64,000 nucleotides of DNA from Cellulophaga sp. F20128 (GTDB lineage Bacteria > Bacteroidota > Bacteroidia > Flavobacteriales > Flavobacteriaceae): positions 248,001 through 312,000 of the forward strand of contig NZ_JALKBA010000003.1 of the NCBI RefSeq assembly GCF_023015805.1, read 5' to 3'. The notes below the pieces were generated by a model. The model did not search any database, was not told the origin of the DNA, and worked only from the letters and a program-made list of their open reading frames with translations. Numbering within the stretch: the stretch's first letter is position 1; each line of letters begins with the position of its first letter. Position numbers and translations under genes: made by a program. Positions 28,466 through 36,980 of this stretch are shown here, one piece after another.

Positions 28466-29098
28466 TTATAAATTTATTATTTTTATAAAATTTCTGTGCA
28501 ATTCTATTTTACCCAACTGTTCTAGTTTTTTTAATAATCTAGAGATCACTACTCTTGAAGTGTGAAGGTCATACGCAATTTCTTGATGTGTATTTTTAAT
28601 GCGATGATCATTATTAATCCTTGCCTTTTCTTTTAAATATTGTATTAGGCGTTCATCCAATTTATAGAAGGCAATACTGTCTACCGTAGTCAGTAGTTCA
28701 TTGATTCTATTGTGGTAACTTTCAAAAACAAAATTACGCCAAGATTTATAGTTTTTTGTCCATTCTTCCATTTTAGAAACGGGTACCATAATGAGTTTGG
28801 CGTCTGTTTCAGCGATAGCTCTTATTTCACTTTTCTGTTGGCCTAGGCAACATGCCATAGTCATGGAACATGTTTCTCCTTTTTCTAAATAGTACAATAA
28901 TAATTCATCCCCATTACTATCTTCTCTCATAATTTTAATTGCGCCAGAAATAAGCAAAGGCATTGATTTTACATAGTCTCCTATTTCCATCATTTTATGG
29001 CCTTCTGGTATTTCTTTATAGGTGCCTACTTGAATGATCTCATTGATTAAAGCGTCTTCAAATAAATGTCCATAGCTAGTTTTCAATTCTTGAATCAT
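28466..29098 (-). CDS. Crp/Fnr-family regulator with Cys-rich motif
   Basis: 210 aa: cyclic-nucleotide-binding-like domain (about 15-115), a dimer helix and a winged HTH whose recognition segment is HTSRVVISRLLKKLE. At the position where FNR has the Glu that reads the TTGAT box, this protein has Val, which suggests a different half-site, such as the GTAAC found upstream of the two sulfur operons. Cys77, Cys83 and Cys84 lie together in GETCSMTMACCLGQQ, the region normally holding the cNMP phosphate cassette; they could form a persulfide- or redox-sensing site. No N-terminal FNR Fe-S cysteine cluster. It is transcribed toward the CstB-like operon. Confidence 0.88.
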   Translation of the reverse strand: MIQELKTSYGHLFEDALINEIIQVGTYKEIPEGHKMMEIGDYVKSMPLLISGAIKIMREDSNGDELLLYYLEKGETCSMTMACCLGQQKSEIRAIAETDAKLIMVPVSKMEEWTKNYKSWRNFVFESYHNRINELLTTVDSIAFYKLDERLIQYLKEKARINNDHRIKNTHQEIAYDLHTSRVVISRLLKKLEQLGKIELHRNFIKIINL

Positions 29099-29282
29099 CT
29101 TGTAAAGTTATTTTTTTTAAACATAGTAACCAAATAGGTTGGGATACTGCTTCACTAGTAAAACCGCTGTAAATGAAGATCAATATTCCCTTAGATCCAA
29201 TCATAAAACTAAGTGATATAATAATGATATATAGCAATTCATTTCGTTTTATTGTAAACCCTAAACTTAATAAGGAATTAAA

Positions 29283-29963
29283 TTAATAAAAATTAGCTAT
29301 TTGGATGAGACGTTCAATGTTTAATAATTGAATTTTACGACCATCAATAGTAATAAGTTTATCGTATTTAAAATCATGTAGTACACGAGCCAAGGTTTCA
29401 ACAACTGTACCTGCCATATTCGCTAAATCGGAGCGAGAGAGCTTAATCGTTGTTGTTAAAACACCGTCAACTTTATATTTATCTTGTAAAATTAATAAAT
29501 TAAGAGCTACTCGCTCTCTTACGGTACGCTGTGATAGTACCGCCATTAGATTTGCCAATACATTAAATTCATGGCTTAAGCTTTTTAATAATAAACGTGA
29601 AAATGATGAAGAATTTTCAAGTATTTCATTAAAATCTTTTGTACTAATAAATGAGATAATAGAATTTTCTATAGCAACTGCAGTATCTCCATAGCTGCTC
29701 TCGCTTAAAACAGATGAATAGCCAAAAAATTCCCCTTGCTTATAGATGTATATGATTTGTTCACGTCCGTCATTGTCCATTTTATATTTTTTTACTTTCC
29801 CGCTTTGTAAGTAAAAAATACCAGGAGGCAATGTCCCTTCCGTAAATATAGGTTGGTTTTTACGGAACTTTTTATCGTGCATAATTTTTTCAAGCATTGC
29901 CTTTTCAGCAGAAGGTAATTCGCTTAAGATATATTGGCTATTGAATTTAAATTTAGTAATCAT
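29283..29963 (-). CDS. Crp/Fnr-family regulator with FNR-like recognition helix
   Basis: 226 aa: effector-domain barrel with PPGIFYLQSGKVKKYKMDNDGREQIIYIYKQGEFFGY, a long dimer helix and a winged HTH. The recognition helix GTVVETLARVLHDF keeps the Glu and Arg that contact a TTGAT half-site in FNR/FixK proteins, with Ala in place of FNR Ser. It lacks Fe-S cysteines, so oxygen is not sensed directly as in FNR. A perfect TTGAT-TTAA-ATCAA box lies 47 nt upstream of its ATG, suggesting autoregulation. Likely regulator of the FNR-type boxes at usp and the PNPOx-like gene. Confidence 0.9.
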   Translation of the reverse strand: MITKFKFNSQYILSELPSAEKAMLEKIMHDKKFRKNQPIFTEGTLPPGIFYLQSGKVKKYKMDNDGREQIIYIYKQGEFFGYSSVLSESSYGDTAVAIENSIISFISTKDFNEILENSSSFSRLLLKSLSHEFNVLANLMAVLSQRTVRERVALNLLILQDKYKVDGVLTTTIKLSRSDLANMAGTVVETLARVLHDFKYDKLITIDGRKIQLLNIERLIQIANFY

Positions 29964-30009
29964 AATTGTGCCGTAAAGTTAAATCTTAATTTGTTTTCTA
30001 ATTCAAAAC

Positions 30010-30023
30010 TTGATTTAAATCAA
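30010..30023. promoter_or_regulatory. Perfect FNR-type box (TTGATTTAAATCAA)
   Basis: Exact TTGAT-N4-ATCAA palindrome, 47 nt upstream of the Crp/Fnr ATG at 29963 and 148 nt upstream of the divergent small Cys-rich gene. A TAACTTTA -7-like element lies at 29981-29974, about 6 nt further away than in the other promoters of this window, so repression or a different activation geometry is possible. Confidence 0.75.
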
Positions 30024-30170
30024 ATTTTTGCAAGATTCCAATTAAGCTCCATTGCTTTTTGGCCTTGTACTTTTACACCTAAGAATAGAGTTCATTCCGA
30101 ATTAACAAAATAACAATGAAATCTACTATGAAGCACTATAAATTACTTGAAAATTAAATAAATACAGCCT

Positions 30171-30383
30171 ATGCTAAAAAACAATAAAGAAGCTATGATG
30201 TGCTGTCCTAACTGCGGCTCAAAATACAAACAAAAAATGCCACTAATAGGTAAACATATTAATAATCAGTGTGTTTTTTGTCATACTTTTTTTGGAATAA
30301 CCAATAGTGACGATTGTTGTGTTTATTGTAAATATAGTAATGTGTTATGTCCAAAGGCACAAAAAAATATAGAAATAAAATAA
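30171..30383 (+). CDS. Small Cys-rich putative zinc-ribbon protein
   Basis: 70 aa (62 if the Met of MMCCPNCG is the start). Nine cysteines: CCPNCG near the start, then QCVFCH, CCVYC and a late Cys in NVLCPK. Two CxxC pairs could bind one or two Zn ions. It is divergent from the FNR-like gene and lies downstream of the FNR-type box. No family is recognised. The C-terminal part is basic and polar with no membrane segment. Confidence 0.6.
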   Translation: MLKNNKEAMMCCPNCGSKYKQKMPLIGKHINNQCVFCHTFFGITNSDDCCVYCKYSNVLCPKAQKNIEIK

Positions 30384-30567
30384 GTATTTCAAAATACTTT
30401 TAAAGTCTGGGTGATAATAAAAATCATCTACGTTGTCAAAAATGGCCATTGAAAGTATAGATATTTGGAGAAGGTAGGAAGGCAGAACAAATAAGGAAAA
30501 ATAACAAACAGTAAAAATGGGTAGTAGTTGCCTTATTTCCATTGTAAAATAATATACAATTTATAAA

Positions 30568-31164
30568 ATGATATTCAAAAACCTGCGATTACATATCGAC
30601 ATAGGTGACAAACTTTTTAATACCCTTTACCCCTTGAGTATCCAAAGGCTTTCAGAACACCATTGGACGTCTGTAGAAGTAGCTCAAATATCAGCTGATT
30701 ATTTAGTTCATAAACCTAATTGTAAAGTTTTGGATATTGGCTCTGGAGTAGGGAAATTTTGTTTGATAGGAGCTACGTCTACAAAAGGTCATTTTTATGG
30801 TGTTGAGCAACGAGAGAGGCTCATTAAGTTGTCACAAAAAATTGCAAAAACTCATAAAGTCAATAATGTAACCTTTATTCACTCCAATATTACAGAGGTT
30901 TCCTTTTCGGATTATGATGCATTTTATTTTTATAATCCTTTTTATGAAAACATAGATCATTCATTTTTAATAGACAACAAAGTTGTTTTAGACGAGAAAT
31001 TATATACCACGTATTCAGAATATGTAGCAAATCAATTAAAAAATACAGCCATAGGTACTAAACTGGTGACCTATTGGAGTACCTGGGTAGAAATTCCTGA
31101 GGGTTTTGATTTAGAATTTACGGCCTATAATGGGAAACTAAACTTTTGGAAAAAGAAATTTTAA
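30568..31164 (+). CDS. Class I SAM-dependent methyltransferase
   Basis: 198 aa. SAM-binding motif I CKVLDIGSGVGKFCLIGA (about residues 52-69) followed by GHFYGVEQRERLI (motif II acidic residue) and VTFIHSNITEVSFSDYDAFYFYNPFYEN, where NPF resembles the NPP/DPP substrate loop. The substrate is unknown. The 86-aa gene starts 6 nt after it and the alpha-oxoamine synthase gene follows, so a small lipid- or cofactor-related operon is possible. Confidence 0.85.
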   Translation: MIFKNLRLHIDIGDKLFNTLYPLSIQRLSEHHWTSVEVAQISADYLVHKPNCKVLDIGSGVGKFCLIGATSTKGHFYGVEQRERLIKLSQKIAKTHKVNNVTFIHSNITEVSFSDYDAFYFYNPFYENIDHSFLIDNKVVLDEKLYTTYSEYVANQLKNTAIGTKLVTYWSTWVEIPEGFDLEFTAYNGKLNFWKKKF

Positions 31165-31169
31165 CGTTT

Positions 31170-31406
31170 ATGGATAAGCAATTAAAACGAATACAAAAAA
31201 GTAAGGAATTACTATTAGTTCAGGGTGTTAAAAAACTCCAAATCATTGGTTTTACAAATGTTACTATGCATAATATTTTGACAGATGAAACTTATCGGAT
31301 TTACTTCTTAAGTTTTCTTAAAAACAGATCTATTTCTAAAACCGATGATGAAATTAATGCAATAAAAGAACTAAAGTCATTCATTGCTAAACTACTTAAA
31401 ATGTAA
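31170..31406 (+). CDS. Hypothetical protein
   Basis: 78 aa from the ATG at 31170, which avoids overlap with the methyltransferase (an upstream in-frame Met at 31146 exists). Basic, largely helical, no motif recognised; sequence includes RIQKSKELLLVQGVKKLQIIGFTNVTMHNIL. It sits between a methyltransferase and an alpha-oxoamine synthase gene, 38 nt before the latter, likely co-transcribed. Confidence 0.6.
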   Translation: MDKQLKRIQKSKELLLVQGVKKLQIIGFTNVTMHNILTDETYRIYFLSFLKNRSISKTDDEINAIKELKSFIAKLLKM

Positions 31407-31444
31407 AAAGTGAACAACATTATAATTAATTTTAAACTTAATTT

Positions 31445-32689
31445 ATGAATATACTTGAAAAACTAGAAACACGTCTAGGTCCCTTGGGTGAACACGCACA
31501 CTATGCACATGGTTATTATGCCTATCCACGACTAGAAGGTGAAATTAGCAACAAAATGATTTTTAATGGGAAAGAGAAATTAGTATGGAGTCTTAATAAT
31601 TACTTAGGATTGGCAAACCACCCAGAAGTTAGAACGGCCGATAGGGAAGGGGCAAGGCGTTATGGATTAGCATATCCTATGGGAGCTAGAATGATGAGTG
31701 GAAATACTGAACTCCATGAAAGCTTTGAAACAGAAATTGCAGATTATGTAGGCAAAGAAGATGCTTTTCTGTTAAACTATGGCTATCAAGGTATGGTATC
31801 CATAATTGATAGTTTGGTAGATAGGAATGATGTTATTGTGTACGATGCAGAGTCTCACGCTTGTATTTTAGACGGTGCAAGATTACATATGGGACAACGG
31901 TTTGTTTTTAAACATAATGATATTGAAGATTGTGAAAAACAATTACGCCGTGCTCAAAAAATAACACAAAAAACCAAAGGTGCAATTTTAGTAATTACCG
32001 AAGGAGTTTTTGGCATGCGTGGTGACCAAGGGAAACTTAAAGAAATTGTCTCTTTAAAAGAAAAATATTGCTTTTCATTATTAGTCGATGATGCACATGG
32101 CATAGGCTGTATGGGAAAAACAGGGGCAGGGACAGGTGAAGAACAAGGAGTTCAAGATGGGATTGACTTTTATTTTGGGACCTTTGCAAAGTCATTTGCA
32201 GGAATAGGAGCCTTTATTGCAAGTACTAAAGAGGCCATAATGTTTTTCAAATATAATATGCGGTCTCAAATCTTTGCAAAAGCTTTACCCATGCCAATGG
32301 TTTTTGGAGCTTTAAAGCGTCTTGAATTGATGCGAACAAGACCACTATTAAGAGAAAGATTATGGCGAACCACAGAAGCATTGCAAAATGGATTAACAGA
32401 TGCAGGTTTTGATATTGGCAATACAAACTCACCTATTACTCCAATATATTTAAATGGAACAATTGAAGAAGCTACAGCATTGGTTAGTGATTTACGTGAA
32501 AACCACCATATTTTTTGTTCCATGGTAGTATATCCTGTGGTTCCAAAAGGGATGATTATTTTAAGATTAATTCCAACGGCAGATCATAGCTTAGAAGATG
32601 TAAGTAGAACTATTACTGCTTTTAGTGAGATAAAATTAAAGCTTATAAATGGTCATTATAAAAAGGAGGAGATTGAAACAGTAATGTGA
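31445..32689 (+). CDS. Alpha-oxoamine synthase family PLP enzyme (SPT/AONS/KBL-like)
   Basis: 414 aa. Family hallmarks: NNYLGLANHPEV, GARMMSGNTELHESFETEIADYVGKEDAFLLNYGYQG, DAESHACILDGARL, ITEGVFGMRGDQGKL, VDDAHGIGCMGKTGAG and the PLP-lysine in FGTFAKSFAG (Lys about 249). These enzymes condense an amino acid with an acyl-CoA. In Bacteroidota close relatives make sphingoid bases (serine palmitoyltransferase) or sulfonolipid precursors; others make 7-keto-8-aminopelargonate or 2-amino-3-ketobutyrate. The sequence alone does not decide. No biotin genes are nearby, which favours a lipid role. A bidirectional terminator follows. Confidence 0.85.
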   Translation: MNILEKLETRLGPLGEHAHYAHGYYAYPRLEGEISNKMIFNGKEKLVWSLNNYLGLANHPEVRTADREGARRYGLAYPMGARMMSGNTELHESFETEIADYVGKEDAFLLNYGYQGMVSIIDSLVDRNDVIVYDAESHACILDGARLHMGQRFVFKHNDIEDCEKQLRRAQKITQKTKGAILVITEGVFGMRGDQGKLKEIVSLKEKYCFSLLVDDAHGIGCMGKTGAGTGEEQGVQDGIDFYFGTFAKSFAGIGAFIASTKEAIMFFKYNMRSQIFAKALPMPMVFGALKRLELMRTRPLLRERLWRTTEALQNGLTDAGFDIGNTNSPITPIYLNGTIEEATALVSDLRENHHIFCSMVVYPVVPKGMIILRLIPTADHSLEDVSRTITAFSEIKLKLINGHYKKEEIETVM

Positions 32690-32711
32690 TTCAATTTTTC
32701 AATATAGAATT

Positions 32712-32757
32712 AAGACAAAAAGGCTTTACATTTGATCATGAATAGCCTTTTTGTTCT
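32712..32757. terminator. Bidirectional terminator between convergent genes
   Basis: Long stem AAGACAAAAAGGCT / AGCCTTTTTGTTCTT with an 18-nt loop; the A-rich and T-rich arms provide U-tracts in both directions. It separates the oxoamine synthase gene from the SulP permease gene. Confidence 0.8.
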
Positions 32758-32773
32758 TGTCCATTCTGCTGAA

Positions 32774-34423
32774 CTACAAAAATTCTTTGGCCTTTTTAAT
32801 AGCGGTATCAATATCTTCTACAACAAGATCATCTGCTATAAAGGAGAAAATTTCATTTTTTTTAAAATCTTTCCGCAAGGGTTTCCCGATACCTGAAATT
32901 ATGACCTTTATTTTTCTGGTCTTATAGGTTTTTATAATTGCTTTGATACTCTGGTATCCTGTAGCATCTATTAATGGTACATAGCGCATTCTAATGATAA
33001 TAACTTGGGGCTGTATATGAGTATTGGTAATGGTTTCCTGAAATTGTCTGGCCGCTCCAAAGAATAGGGGGCCATTAATTTCATACAAAATAACTCCTTT
33101 AGGTATATCCAATAGTTCTTCATCAAAAAGATGCTCGTCATTACCATTTTCGGACGAAAAATCCTGTATTTTAATAGATTCACTCATTCTTTTCATAAAC
33201 ATAAAACTGGATAATACGATACCAATTTCTATGGCTATTACCAAATCAAAGATAACGGTGAGAAAAAATGTAGTCAGTAAGATAACAACATCCATTCTAT
33301 TGCCTTTTAGAATAGATCTGAATTGTTTCCATTCGCTCATATGATACGCAACAACCATTAGAATACCGGCTAAACATGACATAGGGATTAATTTGGCATA
33401 GGGTGCAAATAAAAGCATAATAGCCAATAAGACTAGAGCGTGCACGATACCGGCAATAGGGGTGCGTCCTCCGTTTTTTACATTGGTTGCGGTTCTTGCA
33501 ATGGCCCCCGTAGCGGGGATTCCACCAAAGAGAGAAGAGAAGATATTGGCCGCTCCTTGTGCTATTAACTCCATATTTGAACGGTGTTTACCACCTATCA
33601 TCGAATCGGATACCACGGCAGAAAGGAGCGATTCTATACTTCCTAAAATGGCAATAGCAAATGCAGGTTGAATAAGCGCTTTAATGGTATCAAAATTAAC
33701 ATTGGGTATATGGGGCAAGCCCAACTGGTTGGGGATATTCCCAAAATTACTTTCAATGGTATCTACCGGAAGATCAAATACAACGACAACTATGGTAGAT
33801 AGAATTATGGCAATAATAGACCCCGGAATTTTTTTTATAATTTTTTGGAAATAAAGTGTAATCAGTACGGTTGCCAAGGCAATACTAATTGCATACCAAT
33901 TAATTTTATGAAAATTACTAAAATATACCATCCATTTATCTATAAAATCAGCAGGTAATTTAGTAATATGAAGGCCAAAAAAGTCATTAATTTGAGAGGA
34001 GAAAATAATAAGGGCAATCCCACTTGTGAATCCAACAATTAGAGAATATGGGATGTATTTTAATAAATTTCCGAGTCGTGCTAATCCAAATCCGATAATT
34101 ATAAAACCAGCCATAAAAGTAGCGATGGTTAAGCCGTCTGTCCCGTATTGTTGAACAATGCCATAAACAATAACAATAAAAGCTCCGGTAGGACCCCCTA
34201 TTTGAACCCGACTACCTCCAAAAGTCGAAATAATGATTCCAGCTATAATTGCGGTTACTATTCCCTTTTCAGGAGAAACACCGGAGGCTATGGCAAAGGC
34301 AATAGCCAAGGGCAAAGCAACTATCCCCACAATTAATCCCGAAAGAGTATCTTTTGTTATAGTTTCCTTGGATATCCCCTGTTTTAAAAGGGAAAATAAT
34401 TTTGGTATAAATTCTTTGCCCAT
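32774..34423 (-). CDS. SulP-family anion permease with STAS domain
   Basis: 549 aa. About 10-14 hydrophobic segments over residues 20-430, with SulP signature stretches such as TLSGLIVGIVALPLAIAFAIASGVSPEKG, GGSRVQIGGPTGAFIVIV and NIFSSLFGGIPATGAIARTATNVKNGGRTPIAGIVHA, then a C-terminal STAS domain (about 445-545, VIIIRMRYVPLIDATGYQSIKAI). Transports sulfate, bicarbonate, sulfite or another anion across the inner membrane. Proximity to a persulfide-oxidation island makes a sulfur oxyanion attractive, but bicarbonate transport is equally possible. Confidence 0.92.
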   Translation of the reverse strand: MGKEFIPKLFSLLKQGISKETITKDTLSGLIVGIVALPLAIAFAIASGVSPEKGIVTAIIAGIIISTFGGSRVQIGGPTGAFIVIVYGIVQQYGTDGLTIATFMAGFIIIGFGLARLGNLLKYIPYSLIVGFTSGIALIIFSSQINDFFGLHITKLPADFIDKWMVYFSNFHKINWYAISIALATVLITLYFQKIIKKIPGSIIAIILSTIVVVVFDLPVDTIESNFGNIPNQLGLPHIPNVNFDTIKALIQPAFAIAILGSIESLLSAVVSDSMIGGKHRSNMELIAQGAANIFSSLFGGIPATGAIARTATNVKNGGRTPIAGIVHALVLLAIMLLFAPYAKLIPMSCLAGILMVVAYHMSEWKQFRSILKGNRMDVVILLTTFFLTVIFDLVIAIEIGIVLSSFMFMKRMSESIKIQDFSSENGNDEHLFDEELLDIPKGVILYEINGPLFFGAARQFQETITNTHIQPQVIIIRMRYVPLIDATGYQSIKAIIKTYKTRKIKVIISGIGKPLRKDFKKNEIFSFIADDLVVEDIDTAIKKAKEFL

Positions 34424-34476
34424 TGGTTTATAGATTAATCATTTAATAAATAAGGCGCTTAAAATTTTAGTATGTT

Positions 34477-34854
34477 TTACCTGTTTGTTGTATAATCTAT
34501 GGTCATATTCAACAAAATAGCTCTTGAGATACGCATTAATGGAATCTGTAACATAAAACTAAAGAGTATAATAAAGGGGTATATAATTGTAAAAAAACCG
34601 TTTAGACTATGTAAAGAGAATCCTAGTATTAGTAACGGTATAAAAATTAGTACTACCATAGGATAGCTTATCCATAAAGCAGCTGTATAAAACCCTGGTT
34701 CCATCTTAAAATTTTGCTTGCAAGAAGAGCATTTATCTGGCATTTCTAAGATTCTTGAAAATACAAATAATCCTGGATTATTGAATAAATTTCCAATTTG
34801 ACAACGTGGACATTTTAATTTTAAAATACTGTACAGCTTGGTTCCCCTTTTCAT
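34477..34854 (-). CDS. DUF983 family membrane protein
   Basis: 125 aa. Two CxxC pairs (KCPRCQIGNLF and KCSSCKQNF) in the N-terminal part followed by EPGFYTAALWISYPM and two membrane helices, the pattern of DUF983. A zinc-binding head plus membrane anchor is expected; function unknown. Encoded 43 nt after the isocitrate dehydrogenase gene on the same strand. Confidence 0.9.
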   Translation of the reverse strand: MKRGTKLYSILKLKCPRCQIGNLFNNPGLFVFSRILEMPDKCSSCKQNFKMEPGFYTAALWISYPMVVLIFIPLLILGFSLHSLNGFFTIIYPFIILFSFMLQIPLMRISRAILLNMTIDYTTNR

Positions 34855-34897
34855 TGACTATTTTCTTTTAAAGTGAACAATTTTTTCTCAAATAAAT

Positions 34898-36118
34898 TTA
34901 CATATTGTCAACTATTGCTTTCCCAAATTCAGAACATTTAAGTAACGTGGCATCCTTCATTAATCTTTCGAAATCATAGGTGACGGTTTTGTTGTGAATA
35001 GCACCTTTTAAACCTTTAACTATTAGATCAGCGGCTTCTTGCCATCCTAAATATTCCAACATCATGACACCAGAAAGGATTTCTGAAGATGGGTTTACCT
35101 TATCTTGATCTTTGTATTTGGGCGCTGTACCATGTGTTGCTTCAAATATGGAAACTCCTGTTTTATAATTGATGTTGGCACCTGGTGCAATTCCAATTCC
35201 ACCTACTATGGCAGCCAAAGCATCAGAAATGTAATCCCCATTTAAGTTTAATGTTGCAATAATATCATATTGCTCAGGTCTCAAAATAATTTGTTGCAAA
35301 AAAGCATCGGCAATGACATCCTTTATAATTAGTTGATGTCCACCGCTATGAATAACCTGCCAAGGACCACCTTCATAATCTTTCGCGGAAAATTCATCTT
35401 GGGCCAACTGATAGCCCCATTCTTTGAATTTGCCTTCGGTAAATTTCATAATATTCCCTTTATGAACAATAGTTACCGAATCTTTTTTATGGTCAATGGC
35501 ATATTGAATAGCAGCTCTCACCAAACGCTCGGTTCCTTCTTTTGAAACGGGTTTAATTCCTATAGATACAGTATTGGGAAAGCGAATGTCAGTTACACCC
35601 ATCTCATTGATTAGAAAGTTTTTTACTTTTTCGAGTTCAGGAGTACCATTCATCCATTCAATACCTGCGTAAATATCTTCCGTGTTTTCCCTAAAAATAA
35701 CCATATCTACCTTTTCGGGATTTTTAACAGGGGAGGGTACGCCTTTATACCATTTAACAGGTCTAACACATGCATATAAATCAAGTTGTTGCCGTAAAGC
35801 CACATTAAGAGATCGCATTCCACCACCTATAGGTGTAGTTAAAGGTCCTTTAATGGCTACAAGATATTTCTCAATACTTTTAATAGTAGTTTCTGGTAAC
35901 CATTCCCCAGTTTTTTCAAAAGCCTTTTCACCGGCATATACTTCTTTCCATTTAATTGCTCTGTAATCACCATATGCTTTTAGAATAGCAGTATCAATTA
36001 CCATTTTAGTGGCTTTCCAAATATCTGGACCAGTCCCGTCACCTTCAATAAATGGGATTATGGGTTTATTGGGAACGTGGAGCTTTCCATTAACTAAACT
36101 TATTTTACTTTCATTCAT
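34898..36118 (-). CDS. icd: NADP-dependent isocitrate dehydrogenase (dimeric, E. coli type)
   Basis: 406 aa. [39 protein letters not shown] (with the Ser phosphorylated in the E. coli enzyme by AceK), [34 protein letters not shown] and [25 protein letters not shown] identify a homodimeric Icd. It converts isocitrate to 2-oxoglutarate in the TCA cycle. Its promoter contains TATATTTG at 36151-36144, beside a 28-bp palindrome shared with the divergent Crp/Fnr gene, so its expression is probably under that regulator. Confidence 0.95.
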   Translation of the reverse strand: MNESKISLVNGKLHVPNKPIIPFIEGDGTGPDIWKATKMVIDTAILKAYGDYRAIKWKEVYAGEKAFEKTGEWLPETTIKSIEKYLVAIKGPLTTPIGGGMRSLNVALRQQLDLYACVRPVKWYKGVPSPVKNPEKVDMVIFRENTEDIYAGIEWMNGTPELEKVKNFLINEMGVTDIRFPNTVSIGIKPVSKEGTERLVRAAIQYAIDHKKDSVTIVHKGNIMKFTEGKFKEWGYQLAQDEFSAKDYEGGPWQVIHSGGHQLIIKDVIADAFLQQIILRPEQYDIIATLNLNGDYISDALAAIVGGIGIAPGANINYKTGVSIFEATHGTAPKYKDQDKVNPSSEILSGVMMLEYLGWQEAADLIVKGLKGAIHNKTVTYDFERLMKDATLLKCSEFGKAIVDNM

Positions 36119-36143
36119 ATTGAAAACTAAGTTAAATTGAATG

Positions 36144-36215
36144 CAAATATACCATAAATGTTATTTAAAAACATAACAATTGTTATGTTTTTATGTGTTT
36201 TTTATTATATATTTG
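36144..36215. promoter_or_regulatory. Divergent promoters flanking a 28-bp perfect palindrome
   Basis: Bases 36166-36193 are a perfect palindrome with core ATAAC-AATT-GTTAT. On each side lies an exact TATATTTG -7 element (36151-36144 for icd, 36208-36215 for the Crp/Fnr gene), each 28.5 nt from the palindrome centre. The layout is symmetrical and suits one Crp/Fnr dimer acting on both promoters. Confidence 0.8.
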
Positions 36216-36219
36216 ATTG

Positions 36220-36915
36220 ATGAAAAATTTCTATACACAATTTGATTTTCAGAGTGATCAACTTTTTGAGGTATTGACTTCTGAAGAAAAGAAAGTAGTT
36301 TATAATACTATGGAGCCATTGACCATAAAGAAAGGTGGGCTCTTGTTTTATGAAGAAGGAATCCCTACCGGTATTTTTCAAATTAAAAAAGGAAAAGCAA
36401 AAAAATTTAAGCACGGTTTTTCTGGAGTAGAACAAATTTTTTATATATACACCAATGGAGATGTATTAGGATATCACGCTTTATTTGGAGAAGAACGGTA
36501 TCAAGATTCTTGCGAAGCATTGGAAGATTTGGAAGTGAATTTTATAGCTAAAGATGTTTTTTTTCAATTGTTACAAGACATACCTACTTTGCAACACACT
36601 TTTACAAAAAATATTGGTCATGAATTTGGGGTTCTGGCCAATATTATTGCTGTACTTGCTCAAAAAAATCTAAATGCACGCTTAGCTATTAATTTGCTAA
36701 TTCTAGAAAATCGTTTTCAGAAGCATTTCAACGTTGGAGGTATTGATTTAACGCGAGAAGATTTGGCTAATATTATAGGCACTTCCCCTGAAAGCTTAGG
36801 AAGGATATTAAAACAGTTTAAGGATGAAGGAGTAATTGCAATAGATAAAAGAATTATTTCTATAAAAAACAAAGGTACCCTATTTCAATTGTTAAATATA
36901 GATATGAATTCCTGA
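36220..36915 (+). CDS. Crp/Fnr-family regulator
   Basis: 231 aa from ATG 36220 (a TTG at 36217 also reads in frame). Effector barrel with KKGGLLFYEEGIPTGIFQIKKGKAKKFKHGFSGVEQIFYIYTNGDVLGYHALFGEE, dimer helix and HTH with recognition segment TSPESLGRILKQFKDEG (Glu and Arg kept as in FNR-like proteins). No Fe-S cysteines. The -7 element ends only 4 nt before the ATG, so the mRNA may be leaderless or nearly so. The overlapping palindrome suggests autoregulation together with control of icd. Confidence 0.9.
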   Translation: MKNFYTQFDFQSDQLFEVLTSEEKKVVYNTMEPLTIKKGGLLFYEEGIPTGIFQIKKGKAKKFKHGFSGVEQIFYIYTNGDVLGYHALFGEERYQDSCEALEDLEVNFIAKDVFFQLLQDIPTLQHTFTKNIGHEFGVLANIIAVLAQKNLNARLAINLLILENRFQKHFNVGGIDLTREDLANIIGTSPESLGRILKQFKDEGVIAIDKRIISIKNKGTLFQLLNIDMNS

Positions 36916-36980
36916 GCTTAAGTAAACTTAGTGATTCATTGGGGAACCAAATCATCTTTTTTATAATTTCAAAAGGGATT

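Noticed and set aside
29126-29140. Partial GTAAC..GGTT palindrome upstream of the Cys-containing Crp/Fnr gene
   Set aside because: Half-sites do not match GTAAC-N4-GTTAC and no -7 element lies at the right distance, so autoregulation is not supported.
30345-30542. 65-aa minus-strand frame downstream of the Cys-rich gene
   Set aside because: No motif, no conserved layout, and it overlaps the end of the Cys-rich gene; probably chance in AT-rich DNA.
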